Assembly (NCBI GenBank): GCA_026119935.1
Contig: JALRMH010000033.1
Coordinates: 1 to 64,000, forward strand
DNA from: Endothia cerciana
Taxonomy: Eukaryota; Ascomycota; Sordariomycetes; Diaporthales; Cryphonectriaceae
Reading direction: 5' to 3'
Length of the DNA: 64,000 nucleotides
In this document: piece by piece, positions 38,127 to 48,274 of the stretch
How positions within the stretch are numbered: position 1 is the first letter of the stretch
How the letters are laid out: each line of letters begins with the position of its first letter
The notes under the pieces: model-generated
What the model was told of the DNA's origin: nothing
The model's database searches: none
Seen by the model: only the letters and a program-made list of their open reading frames with translations
Made by a program: the position numbers and the translations under genes

Positions 38127-39481
38127 AGCCGCCAGCAAGGGGTGGATCGAGGAGATGCAGTCGAGGCGCGGACCAGGCAGCCAGTATGGTTATCCTTCCT
38201 CGCCAGGGCGGGCACCCCCGAGATGGTACTATGACGAGGAGCAGGGCTACGGGCAGTATCCCCCGCGTGCTTACCCGGCTAGGTACTCGGCCGAGAGCCC
38301 GCGTATAGAGTGGAAGTCCCTGACCAAGGAGCAGAAGGCCGAGGTGCTGCGGCTGCCGTGGTCGCAGCGGATGAACTCGGAGGTCAAGAACCACTTCGTT
38401 GCCAGCCTGGGCGAGTTCGTGGGCACCACCATGTTCCTGTTCTTTGCGTTCGCCGGCACTGAGGTCGCCAACATCCAGTCGGATGCCAACGATTCTTCAT
38501 CCGCAAGCGACTCGAATGGTGTAAGGCCCACGATTGCTAGATAGATGGTACGACGGACCCCTGACAGACGTTCTTTCAGACCACAGGTGGCGTCACAGGT
38601 TTCAACATCGGTGTCCAGCTCTACATCGCCCTGGCTTTCGGATTCTCGCTCATGGTCAATGTTTGGGTGAGTCAAACACCACGCTCGTCAACTGACCGAA
38701 CCCCCGGAGCGCCTTCTAGTCATCAAGTGTCTTACCCCCAAATAGCCCCCACTGACAAGATATCTCTAGGTCTTCTTCCGAGTCAGCGCGGGCCTCTTCA
38801 ACCCGGCAGTCACCCTCGCGATGGTCATGATCAAGGCCATCAAGCCCGTCCGGGCGGTGTGCCTCTTCTTCTCCCAGATCTGTGGCGCCATCCTCGCCTC
38901 GGTGCTCGTCCGGTACCTGTTCCCCGTCAACTTCAACGTGCGGACCACGCTCACGGGCGGCGCCAACGTCGCCCAGGGCCTCTTCATCGAGGCCCTGCTC
39001 ACCGCCGAGCTCGTCTTCACCATCTACATGCTCGCGGCCGAGAAGCAACGCGCGACCTTCATCGCGCCTGTGGGCATCGGCCTCGCCCTGTTCATCGCCG
39101 AGATGGCCGGCGTGCAGCTCACCGGCGGCAGCCTGAACCCGGCGCGCTCGTTCGGCCCGTGCGTCGCCACCGCGACGTTCGACAGGGACCACTGGATCTA
39201 CTGGGTCGGCCCGGGCATCGGGGCCTGCATCGCGTGGCTGTTCTACCGGTTCATCAAGATGCTGGAGTACGAGGTGAGGACACGCCCGCTTCTCCACCCC
39301 CCAGGGTCTGTCCGGAACTCTTTGGTCGCTGACTGGTGCATATCTCACTCAGATGGTCAACCCCGGCGCCGATGGCGACCCACACAACGATCCCACGAAG
39401 AATCCCGAGAAGATGGCCGAGATGAAGCTGTCGCGGCACAAGTCAAGCCTCTCCAGTGTGAGGGCAGCATCAGAGCCATAG
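37555..39481 (+). CDS. Aquaporin (MIP family) with long polyQ N-terminus
   Basis: A membrane channel for water or small solutes, 561 residues. Exons: 37,555-38,520, 38,580-38,666, 38,770-39,273 and 39,353-39,481; all introns are phase 0 and have consensus ends. About 280 hydrophilic residues precede the channel, including an SR-repeat (GSRSRSRSRA) and a 16-Gln tract. The channel follows with six predicted membrane helices and both NPA motifs, GLFNPAVTL (about 362-364) and GSLNPARS (about 474-476), the second with the selectivity-filter Arg. At the position 12 residues before the second NPA, where water-specific AQP1 has His, this protein has Glu. The fourth exon gives a short hydrophilic tail. 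The long N-terminus suggests gating or anchoring, an inference only. Confidence 0.93.
38077..38124 (+). repeat. (CAG)16 coding repeat
   Basis: Sixteen uninterrupted CAG codons encode polyglutamine in the cytoplasmic N-terminus of the aquaporin. Confidence 0.95.
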
Positions 39482-40667
39482 TCTTTCTGAGCGTTGACAC
39501 CTACGAGACTACGCAGTACTCCCAGCGAACGTCAAATCTGGAAGTACGACACCACACATATCCCTCTGATCTATTCGAGGACCATACTTTTGCGCATATA
39601 GACTACCATCCTTCATTAAAACCCACGGAAGGCTCAACTAATGCTGGAAGGACTGACCTCACGAGCTTCCCGGCAAGCCGGATGTAGGACTGGGGCTAGA
39701 AACCCGTAAACGAATGGGAGAGCTGGCTGGGCGGAGATATCATAGTCCTGCCCCCCCCCCCCTCTTACCCGCGAGGAAGACGGGGCCCTCAGACGTACAC
39801 GCAAAAATGGCCTTCATAAGAAGTCACGTAGACGAATACACGAGGATCATGACAAACAAACACACCAGAGTCCAGCCGGCGTCGTCGGGAGACCATGGAG
39901 AGCGTTATGAGCTATGCAAAGACAATCGAAATTTTTGGAATCTTACGTACACCGTACGGCTCAGCCCCGGACAACAACCAACGGAGTGAGCGTCGGTATA
40001 GCATAAAAGCCAGAGAATATTACCTCGTTCATATGGCCTCCTCCTCGGCGCATCACTCCGTGTCGGGCTGGTGCCTAAGCACCGTCATGCCTTGTCTTTC
40101 GGGTGTTCCCTTGCAGCAATATACCACGTGTCCTGTGCAGGAGTGAGGGCCTAGAACTTTTATCATAGAAAGGTAGAAGCACATGGACGGTGGGGGTAAG
40201 CAATCGGCGCTCTAGTTAGCTGCTAAGTGCCGGGTGATGCCAAACAAGACGTCAATTTCCCGCCGGCCTTGGGGGTTGGACCCGGCGGCTTCTGAGCTTC
40301 AACACCGCTAGCTGCAGTTGATTCACCAAGCTTATGCCCCACGAGAAGAGCGGTGCTAGCCTCGGTTTGTGAAACATCTTGGGAGTGCTGCAGTTCCCTG
40401 TCCGGATGCTGCGAGACAGCCCTGCCTTGTAGTGACCACATTGCCGTGGCGCCGGCAAGGTCAGGTCATACAGAACAACAGCTTAAAAGATTATGACGAT
40501 TGCCGTTGTGGCTACTGCATTGAGAATGCCCTCCATACCGCTATGGTCTGAATCAGAAAGTGAATGCCGCCCCTGATGGGTCTATCGCTGCAACACAAAC
40601 TTGTGGTGGCCAGACACAAACAGACATCCTGTGCTCCTTTGCCCGAGAACAACAACCCACACGTTGA
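39482..40667. other. Convergent intergenic region
   Basis: This region lies between the aquaporin and the minus-strand gene ending near 40,668. It holds a 12-C run at 39,751-39,762. It may also include an alternative last exon of the minus-strand gene (about 40,554-40,683). Confidence 0.5.
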
Positions 40668-42207
40668 TCATGAGCTCTGCGGCCTGCCTCCAGAAGCCAG
40701 GCCAGGACCTGCAGCGCGAGGATGCTTACCTCCGCGGTGGCAATAACAAGTGGCGGGTACCTTTCCCTCAGCAAGAGCTCGCTCCACAATCTGTTCTGCC
40801 ACTGACCGAGGAACGAGAATTTGGTCGGAAGTCTCGGCGGTTCTTCCTTCTCGTGCTGTCAGCTCTGCCAGCCTTTGATTGATGACCTCTTCATGCTGGT
40901 AAAACTCGTGAAATGGCTCAGGACCGCCTGTATTTTCTCCCCCTGCCTGGGTCGGGGCCTGTGAGACATCGCCGTTGTTGGTTGGAGGTGGACTCTCTGT
41001 TACGGGTCTAAACTCAGGCACGGCTTCCTCGTAGGGTGAACCCCTCACCGACCTGGCCAACCTCATACTCGGTTCAAAGGAAAAACCACGAATCTGGGGA
41101 TGGGAAGGAGAATCGAGGGGTGAAGGTGGCCTACATACTCCTGATGGTTGTGCGTTGAAATGAAGAACAGCATCATCAGAAGGTTGTGTCCGGCTGACGG
41201 GTTCGGAAGGGGCGACGCCAAGGCTTTGCGGTCTGGAGTGCTCGGATCGCCGGTCATCTGCTCGTGAGCTTTCTGCTGGTGCAATACATCTTCGCGATCC
41301 GCTCCTCGTGTCTAAGGAAGAGACGGAAGGTCTCTTCCGTCTGTCTGCGGCAAGGTCTCTAAGCATCGCTTGATCGACGTCTCTCCGCAACTCCTCTCGC
41401 GTCGAGATTGGCGCCCGCGGCTTCATCGATTCGACCCAGCGGCCATCGGCGCTCGATGAGGCATACTTCGAGTTAGCAAGGCCTAGATAAGGATTCGGGG
41501 GCTGCGCTGCTTTCCCTTTGCCCTTGAGATATTCGGCCGGTGATACAGGATCCTGGGATTGCTCGGAGGGAGGTCTCGAGCTCTGTAGGTACACAAACTA
41601 GGGGTATCCACTGTCGTGGTCCAAGAGGTCAGTAGTCATGAGTCTTGATTATCTGGACCAGGGGCTGAGTAAAGGTTTCGATGACATACTCTAGATCGCG
41701 AAAACGAATGCCATTTCCGTGGTCCACCTCGTGATGCTCGTGATGCGTCCGGAGTAGAACACTGCGGATGGGTCCTAGCGTGTTGACTGCCAGACACAAC
41801 TGCACATCACTCCCCCTGGAGACTTGGAGGAAGCCTAGGCGCCGTTGGAGGAAGGTTCCCTTGGGACGCGGCTCGAATCTGATCGTGGCGGAAGCATTGC
41901 CCTGGTCGCGAGGCAGCTGGATCTCAAAGTGATTGTCTTGCTCATTAAAGGCAAGATCTGAGGCTTTGAATATGCGGCGCAGGAAATCGGAGGTCTCGTT
42001 GAGGTCGGCGACTGGAAGTATGAGACGGAAGGCTGCGTCTCTGCAATTGGTGGGGACCCTCAGAAGAGAATGTAGAGAATGTTGAGAAGACGAGCGCCGT
42101 CCTTCCTCTGCCATGGAAACGTTGTCCCGGCTGCGGCCATTGCCAGCCTCAGGGCGTTGTCTAGCGGCAGGCCGACGGTGGAACAGTGCTGAGATCACGG
42201 AACCCAT
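40668..42207 (-). CDS. Putative N-myristoylated protein of unknown function
   Basis: I do not recognise the family. Two coding segments appear to form one gene. The first (42,207 down to about 41,660-41,690) encodes MGSVIS, a good N-myristoylation motif (Gly2, Ser6), a short basic stretch, and a folded domain of about 130 residues with beta-like pattern (FRLILPVADLNETSDFLRRI and onward). The second (about 41,582 to 40,730) is disordered, Pro/Ser/Arg-rich, then acidic and helical. The second has no ATG at its start and is preceded by a good acceptor (CCTACAG). Donor candidates are GTATGT near 41,690 or a weaker GTCCAG; the frame fits either only with different acceptors. Near the C-terminus a GTAAGC at 40,729 may start another intron; otherwise the stop is at 40,668. 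Confidence 0.55.
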
Positions 42208-42825
42208 TTTGAATCCTGGCGGATTGAGTAGGTAGCTAGAAAGAGAGACTCGATGTAAGGAGCTGTATGAATATGGGATGATGAATGTAGATGGTCTGTG
42301 CTGTTCCGGTAACACTCTGCGATGTCTGCGTACCGAAAGGAGGAGACTGCTGACGGTTGCTGGCGAGCACCTCAAAGCAAGGAAAACACAAGACGTAAGA
42401 AGAATGCAAGATGGTTCCTTCCGGCGCACCCACGCCCAGCAGGAAGCGATGGCCTGCTCCAGAGCCCGTGCAGCGGGTGCACGGCAGCCGCACGAAACTG
42501 CATCTCAAGGTATCTCGTATCTGGGTGAGGGCCACTAGGAAATTCCACGCCTGGCTGAGATACACCGCAAGTTGCAACACGATTTGCGGTGGACATCTAA
42601 GGGGTTTGCTTAAAGTGTCCAACAGGGGGATGTTGCCATGGTGGGCGATCCCATGAGGGACAACCCTATCATTGATTTATCCTGGATTTAGGATAGTCGC
42701 CCTATACAGCCAGCGCTTTGGCAACCCCAGGGCGACACCTCTGGTTGGACTGTGGGGTACCTGCGTCCGCAAAGGCGTCGTCGGGACCTACGCGTGCGTA
42801 CCTCGTCTCCTTTCGAACCGGCCCC
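42208..42825. other. Intergenic region between minus-strand genes
   Basis: No gene seen; it presumably contains the promoter of the gene on the left and the 3' untranslated region of the reductase-family gene on the right. Confidence 0.55.
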
Positions 42826-43827
42826 CTACAGGATGCCCGGAAGGATCGCCCGCCTGCCCCTGATCTTCTCCTCCCCAAACTTCTCCGCGTACCACCGCCT
42901 GCCGCTGACCGCCCGCGGCAGCATGGCCGAGACCTCGTTGACGACGAACATGAGGGCCGGCATGCAGCCGAACCCGCAGGCGACGTAGAAGCCCGCCCAC
43001 TCGACCCACTCGACCAGGTAGTGAGCATAGAGCACGTACCTGAACAGCCCCGCCTGCGGGATCTGGTAGTGCTTCTCGACCGTGCCGGGCCTGGCGCCCG
43101 GCTGCCTGGCCAGCCGCTGCTGCCGCTGCTGCTCGCGCCGCCGGATCTCGCGCAGCTCGTCGTCGTGGTAGAAGTTGGCCGCCAGCCCGAGGTAGAAGAG
43201 GGCGATGCCGAAGGCGAACTGCAGCGTCGGGAACGGGGAGAGCTGGGCGTCCCAGGCCTCCCTGGTGACGGGTCCGTAGGCCGCGAGCCAGCTGCCTATG
43301 AGGGTACCGTTGAAGAGCTGGAACCCGGCACCAGCTGTCCACACGATGAGGTGGATGGGTGACATGGACGGCTGCATGATGGGGAAGAGCACAGCACGGT
43401 ACAGGTAGTGAATGACCTAGTCCGCTCAGGTTAGCAAGATGTTCACGTGCTGGGTGGAGCTCAGCAGGAGAATGACCTACGAAGAGACCCGCGAGGACCT
43501 GATTCTGCCAGGGCAGGTCCGTGATGCCATGCTCAGTAGGCAGGGTAAACATCATATACAGCACCGTCAGGAAGCCGGGGATCTCCATGGTGAACCAGCC
43601 AATCCGGCCGGGGATGTTGAGCATGCTGTTGACGGAAGTCTTGCCCATGCCATACCAGGGGATGAGCCATTGCACCAGGCTGTTCTGTTCCAAGCTGTAA
43701 GCAGTGACACATAAGGCAGGGCCTGGATCTTAGGATCGTAACTCACAAGAGGGAAGAAGCACCAGATGAACATGATGAGGTCGTAGTTCTCCTTAGACGG
43801 AGGATACCAGTTCTGTATGAGTGCCAT
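42826..43827 (-). CDS. Steroid 5-alpha-reductase family membrane protein
   Basis: A multi-pass membrane protein of 291 residues in the 3-oxo-5-alpha-steroid 4-dehydrogenase C-terminal family; the natural substrate in fungi is not established from sequence. Exons on the minus strand: 43,827-43,747, 43,684-43,481 and 43,416-42,826, all phase 0, with introns of 62 and 64 bases. The first exon encodes MALIQNWYPPSKENYDLIMF. Several hydrophobic helices follow. The C-terminal part (LVEWVEWAGFYVACGFG, then SGRRWYAEKFGEEKIRGRRA) has the shape of the conserved family C-terminus (HxWYxEKF...Y/R-PxxRxALIP). An Arg/Gln-rich cytosolic loop in the middle (REQQRQQRLARQ) is an insertion relative to short family members. 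A related lipid enoyl reductase activity is possible. Confidence 0.78.
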
Positions 43828-44593
43828 GTTGAGGTGTTGCTCTCCGAACCTATCTATGGTCAACGTGGTGCAGCGTGCTGGGATCACAGGAATGGGGAGG
43901 GGAGTGCTGAGACGAGTTTCAACGTCGAGAACACAAGGTTCGCTTTGTTGCAAGCTGACGGCTGTTTCGAGAGCCAGGACCTCACTGCGTGAAGTTTAAG
44001 GTGCCCCGGCGCTTCCTATTAGCGCGTTGCGGCATGCAACGGTGGACCAGAAACATTCACTGACATCATGGACCCTTGTCAAACCAGTCTGACCGCCTTC
44101 CGGATCGAAGCGTGATATTGAGGTTTTACCGTTCCGAGGCATCCACAAAGGGACGTTCCCAGCCTGTAATCAAGGTTGCTCAATAGAGGGCTAATAGGTC
44201 TTGGGAGCGATTTATGAGTATCGAGCGGTGGCCAGTGGCATTCCCTCTGTGGTTGTCCTGGCCTTTGCGGCCGGCTACGTGAATTCTTCAGATTGCTGCT
44301 TCGTAGGCTGAAGGCATCGAGGAACAACCCGATCTTTTTGCGCGTATAGCAATCGGACTTGATCAGATCGGCGTGATCTTATGAGAATGTGATGAAGTGC
44401 ATTCTGCGTGGTTGGAAAATTAGAATGTCAGGATGTGGCATAATGTAAGTATGAATTCGTCCTTAGGTAGCTCCTCTTTGTGTGGAGAAGCAGAAGAGCT
44501 CATAACCTACGCAAGCGCTAGAAGGATGACCATCCCCAGTGCTGACTAGGAATGACAGTGACTATATAGCTGCGTAGAGGGCAGTCTCTCACA

Positions 44594-44615
44594 AGACTAG
44601 CCTCAAGGCTAGTCT
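44594..44615. repeat. Perfect 9-bp inverted repeat (hairpin)
   Basis: AGACTAGCC and its complement GGCTAGTCT flank a four-base spacer TCAA. It could be a terminator-like hairpin or a mobile-element end; nothing else supports either. Confidence 0.6.
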
Positions 44616-44637
44616 ATCCTGCAGCACACTTTCGGCT

Positions 44638-44796
44638 ACGATCAAGTACCTTTTTCGGGAACACCCCTATGTACTTCCAAAGGCACAAGGCTACACCCCG
44701 CCATCAGGGTGGAAGGCCATGTACTTAGCAAGGGCAGCAGGCCTTGGAAAAGAATCTTCAGATTCCTCGGCTTTAAGGGTGTGGCAGTGGATGTAA
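44638..44796 (+). pseudogene. Possible coding relic, unknown family
   Basis: A 53-codon open fragment without ATG start reads as a plausible globular peptide (KYLFREHPYVLPKAQGY, then GWKAMYLARAAGLG and LRVWQWM) and ends at TAA. It resembles a broken exon more than random non-coding DNA. I cannot assign a family; a decayed transposable element or gene is possible. Confidence 0.2.
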
Positions 44797-46375
44797 CACT
44801 GCTATGCCGCCCCCCTATCACCCTATCCCGTCACCCCGCGCCGCAGGAGCTGTGATAACACACATTTCAGTGTAGTGAGTGGGTGACCAGTCTTGATATC
44901 ACGATAGCAGCACTCCGCAAAAAGTCAACCAACCAGTACGCCATAACATACCGGCTATACCTTAGCAGATGCAGTTGGATCGACTTTTCTTCCTCTTTTA
45001 AGATTTGCGCATTGCTGGACTGGTCAGAAGAGTAGGATCTCTTCTAATGCAAACTTCGTCAAGATTGGAACCCGGTACCCACCCCCCTTGACATAGACAG
45101 ATAAGAATAGACCAGAAAGCCCTAATCTCATATCAATTGCCAAAATATAAGATCGAAAGAGAGAGAACACACTAAGCTACAAGTTATCCTATCACCGAAT
45201 ATAGAAACCGTGATGGAGATCTAGAATCTACAATGTCGAATCTTGTCGCTATTGAGTCTCCTAGGCCTGGGTACAAATATCGGGCGTCACTCCAAGCCTA
45301 AGCTGTCCTGCTCTCTCGCTGCTCGTTGCCCGTGCCTCGCACCGAATTCGTGATCCAGTGCCCAGTTCTCTTTCGTTTCCCACCACTTCCGCCATCGGCA
45401 GAAGAAGCATCAGCTATTCCCAATGCTTGCAGTTGTCGCTTGTAAGTTTGCATATGCAGTGGCTTGACCTCTACGAGCTGTTCGGTAAGCGATTGCGAAC
45501 TTTCTCATCAGCGACTCGGTCGGCAGATCCATGGTGATTCGGTTCTTGGAAAAGAAAAATCTCTGTTATAGCATGAAATCCAGGTACATCTGTAGCTGGC
45601 GATACGTAAGCACAGGATACAAGTTGAACGAGGAAGAAAAGTGTTCTGTACGGTCTGGGACACTCCGTGACTAGACTGGGACGTGCAATATGTAACTAGC
45701 CTTCGAGATCGGAAGATATAAGAGGACGTTGGGCGGTGTTGACTGAGTTTAACTCATCGTGCGAATGTTTCAGGAAGCGTAAGCTCGCAGCATTATCTCT
45801 CCATCTCAGTCAACGGAACACGGAGTGGATGGGAAGCGTAATAGCGGGCAAAGAGGGTCTGTACAACAGAACGTGACATGAGTGGTAATTAGAAGTTACC
45901 GCAGATGAGATGAATCTGATTGCTCGGATTTACGACGTTTTGCTTCACTAACCCCCCACCCATCCCCCCCCCAAAAAAAAATCCAACGTCCTAAATGGCC
46001 ACGGGATAAAGACCATCTCTCCCACGAAAGGTCCACTATGTTATTTCGAGATTTTGTCGGATTGTCCGTCCGAAACGCTGACCATCTTCCCGGACATAGA
46101 GGATTAGGCTGAGCAGGACAGAGGCTTAAAAGACGTGTCGGATTGTTGATGATGGATGCGTTGAAGACACGACATTACACTCTAGCAATCTCGGTGCCAA
46201 ACTTCGCATTGGCATGCACACAAGTACAAAGACACGCGGAAGGGAATCATGCAAGCACGTATATGATAATAAGCAAAATCCTTAATGACCCTCACCATCA
46301 AACCCCAAAACGCCGTATAGACCAAGAAAGAAACAAAGAGAGGAAATGTAAAGCGAGGCCTCGGGTTTTGAGAAC

Positions 46376-48274
46376 CTAGAGCTCATCATGGATATGCCTT
46401 ACGGGTGTTCGTCCCTGCAGGGGCTGCTCGTGCAGGTTATCCATAACCATCGGTGCCTGCTCTCCGCCCGCCAGCCCACTGCCCGCGCCATGCACAGCAT
46501 CCTCATCGACGGCATGCTCCTGCAGCGCATCCACGCCGTGCGTCCCGTGGTCCTTGACAAACGCGACCAGGTCCTTCACCGACCGGTCACCCGAGTAGGT
46601 CACCGCGCTGCCCTTGTCGCCGGCCTTGTACAGCCTGATGAATGGCACATAGGGGATCTCTTCGAAAAGGTCGTTCTTGATGATGTCCATCTTGGCGATG
46701 GCGACACGGTTCGCGCGGTCGGGCGCGGAATACATGCTCGCCAGGGTCTCGTATTGCGGGTTCATGGCCCGGCAGAAGGGGCAGTCCTCGCGGTGGTAGT
46801 ACAGCAGGACGTCCTTGTTGCCGTCCATGACGATGTCGTCGAAGGTTTGGGCGACAACCTTGGTAACGGGCCCGTCGTAGCCCGTAGGGACATCTTCGGA
46901 CTTGATGGTGGGTTGGAGCGCGCCCGAGAGAAGATTCTCGACGAAAGTAGCAACATTCTTGTCGTCCAGCGCCCCCTTGCTGTTGTCGAATGGGTACTTC
47001 TTCTTATTCTTACCATCGTAGATCGCAAGGGCTGGGAACGCGTCATCGCTCGGCTCGGTCCGGAGGTGCAGGTAACTAGCAAAGCCCTGGAAATCCGGAA
47101 TCTCGGCCGTGGCGAAGTTGATGGCACCCTGGTGCTTCTTCGCCAGAGAACGGAGCTCGTTCGCGAGGCGTTTGCGGTCGTTATCGTTCTTGTGGAAGAT
47201 GAAGGCGGTCGGGCCGTCGGATCCGGAGACATACCTACGCCAGGACTCGGAGCCCGTCTCGCCGATCAGGGGCTTGTAGCCGGTCTTGGCGAAGTTCTTG
47301 ATGGCATCGACGTCCCAATTCTTGTCGAAAACCACAGTGCCCTCGCCGTCCGGCTTGTACAGCACGAGGGCCGGAAAGGAGACGCCGGCGGCCTGTGCAG
47401 CAGCGGCATTCGAGGTGATGCCGATGGGATAGTCCTCGTGGAGCTTCTCGGCGGCAGCTCGAAGTGTTTCCGTGTTGGTGGCATCGTCGCCTTCGAGGTA
47501 GCCAACCAGGACGACCTCTTCGCGCTCCCTCTTCAGGAACTGATCGTGCTGCCTCTGGCTACCGAGCGTAGACACTGTGGGCAGCACCTGCTTGGCCATG
47601 AAATCGACGATTCTGGATGTTTGTCAGTCACAACGGGTTCGTGGGTGCATGCCAGCTCAGGTCCTTGACTCACGCCGAGACTCTGCGCGGGCCGTCATAG
47701 TCATGGTACAGCTCCTGGCCACCTTTGAAGATCTTCATGGTTGGATACGCCCGGATGTTGTATTCCTGGCATAGCCTGTTATGCTTGGTGCAGTCGACCT
47801 TGCCCAGTTTGACATTCAGATCCTTCTCCTTGAGGGCCTTGGCAGCAGCCTCATACTTGGGAGCGAACTTTATACAATGTCCACTAAGTCGTCGGCGTTT
47901 AGTAGGCCGGCCCACTTACGACATACAACTTTGTGAGGATACAACTTACCACCATGGCTGGTGAGTGCGAGCAAGAGGATGTTAGCAACCGGCAGCACCT
48001 GCATGAGGAGAGGGGACCCATTGTGAAGCGGTTGGAACCCGGTGGGTGAGACGTACCGCATACCCTGTGTACGCAGCCGTGTCAGTACTCGTCCAACCCA
48101 AGCTCATCCGGACTACCGCCTCAGGCACTTACAGTCAACCATGACGACATCGCTGTCTTTTACCAGCCTGTTGAGCGAACTCCGGTCGAGCTCAACGGCT
48201 ACGTTGTCGTCCTGGGCGACGACACAGGCTGCGAGGCCAAGCAGCCCAAGGGCGAGGCCCGTCAACAGCCTCAT
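46376..48274 (-). CDS. Protein disulfide isomerase, HDEL-tailed, divergent
   Basis: An ER-lumen thiol-disulfide oxidoreductase of 534 residues. Exons on the minus strand: 48,274-48,133, 48,064-48,057 (8 bases), 47,957-47,950 (8 bases), 47,883-47,674 and 47,612-46,376; introns of 68, 99, 66 and 61 bases have consensus ends and branch sites. The protein has a signal peptide (MRLLTGLALGLLGLAACVVA), a first thioredoxin domain with WYAPWCGHC (Cys53, Cys56) built from four exons, and two central thioredoxin-fold segments. A last thioredoxin domain has CPFC (Cys400-Cys403) instead of CGHC and a cis-Pro segment YVPF. The C-terminus is HDEL. It looks like a PDI1-type protein with a degenerate second site; a paralogue of the main PDI is possible. 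The sense of the gene is certain; expression is not testable here. Confidence 0.92.
47950..47957 (-). other. 8-base microexon, PDI exon 3
   Basis: CCATGGTG between CACCAG and GTAAGT encodes Pro-Trp plus two bases of the first active-site Cys codon. The Cys codon is completed by T at 47,883 in the next exon. Confidence 0.85.
48057..48064 (-). other. 8-base microexon, PDI exon 2
   Basis: GGTATGCG between ACACAG and GTACGT completes a Trp codon begun by the last base of exon 1 and encodes Tyr-Ala of the WYAPWCGHC motif. Confidence 0.85.

Larger units (their letters stand above)
43828..46375. other. Intergenic region, about 2.5 kb, lower GC
   Basis: It is visibly richer in A and T than the coding blocks around it. 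It contains a hairpin at 44,594-44,615 followed by a 53-codon open fragment at 44,638-44,796 (separate entry). I recognise no other gene or RNA. Confidence 0.5.

Noticed and set aside
37825..38394. Minus-strand frame with polyleucine
   Set aside because: Antisense of the CAG repeat in the aquaporin gene.
46388..47668. 426-codon open frame on the plus strand
   Set aside because: It is the exact antisense of the last PDI exon, whose minus-strand product has clear thioredoxin domains and HDEL; the plus-strand translation is a Val/Leu/Gly-rich shadow.
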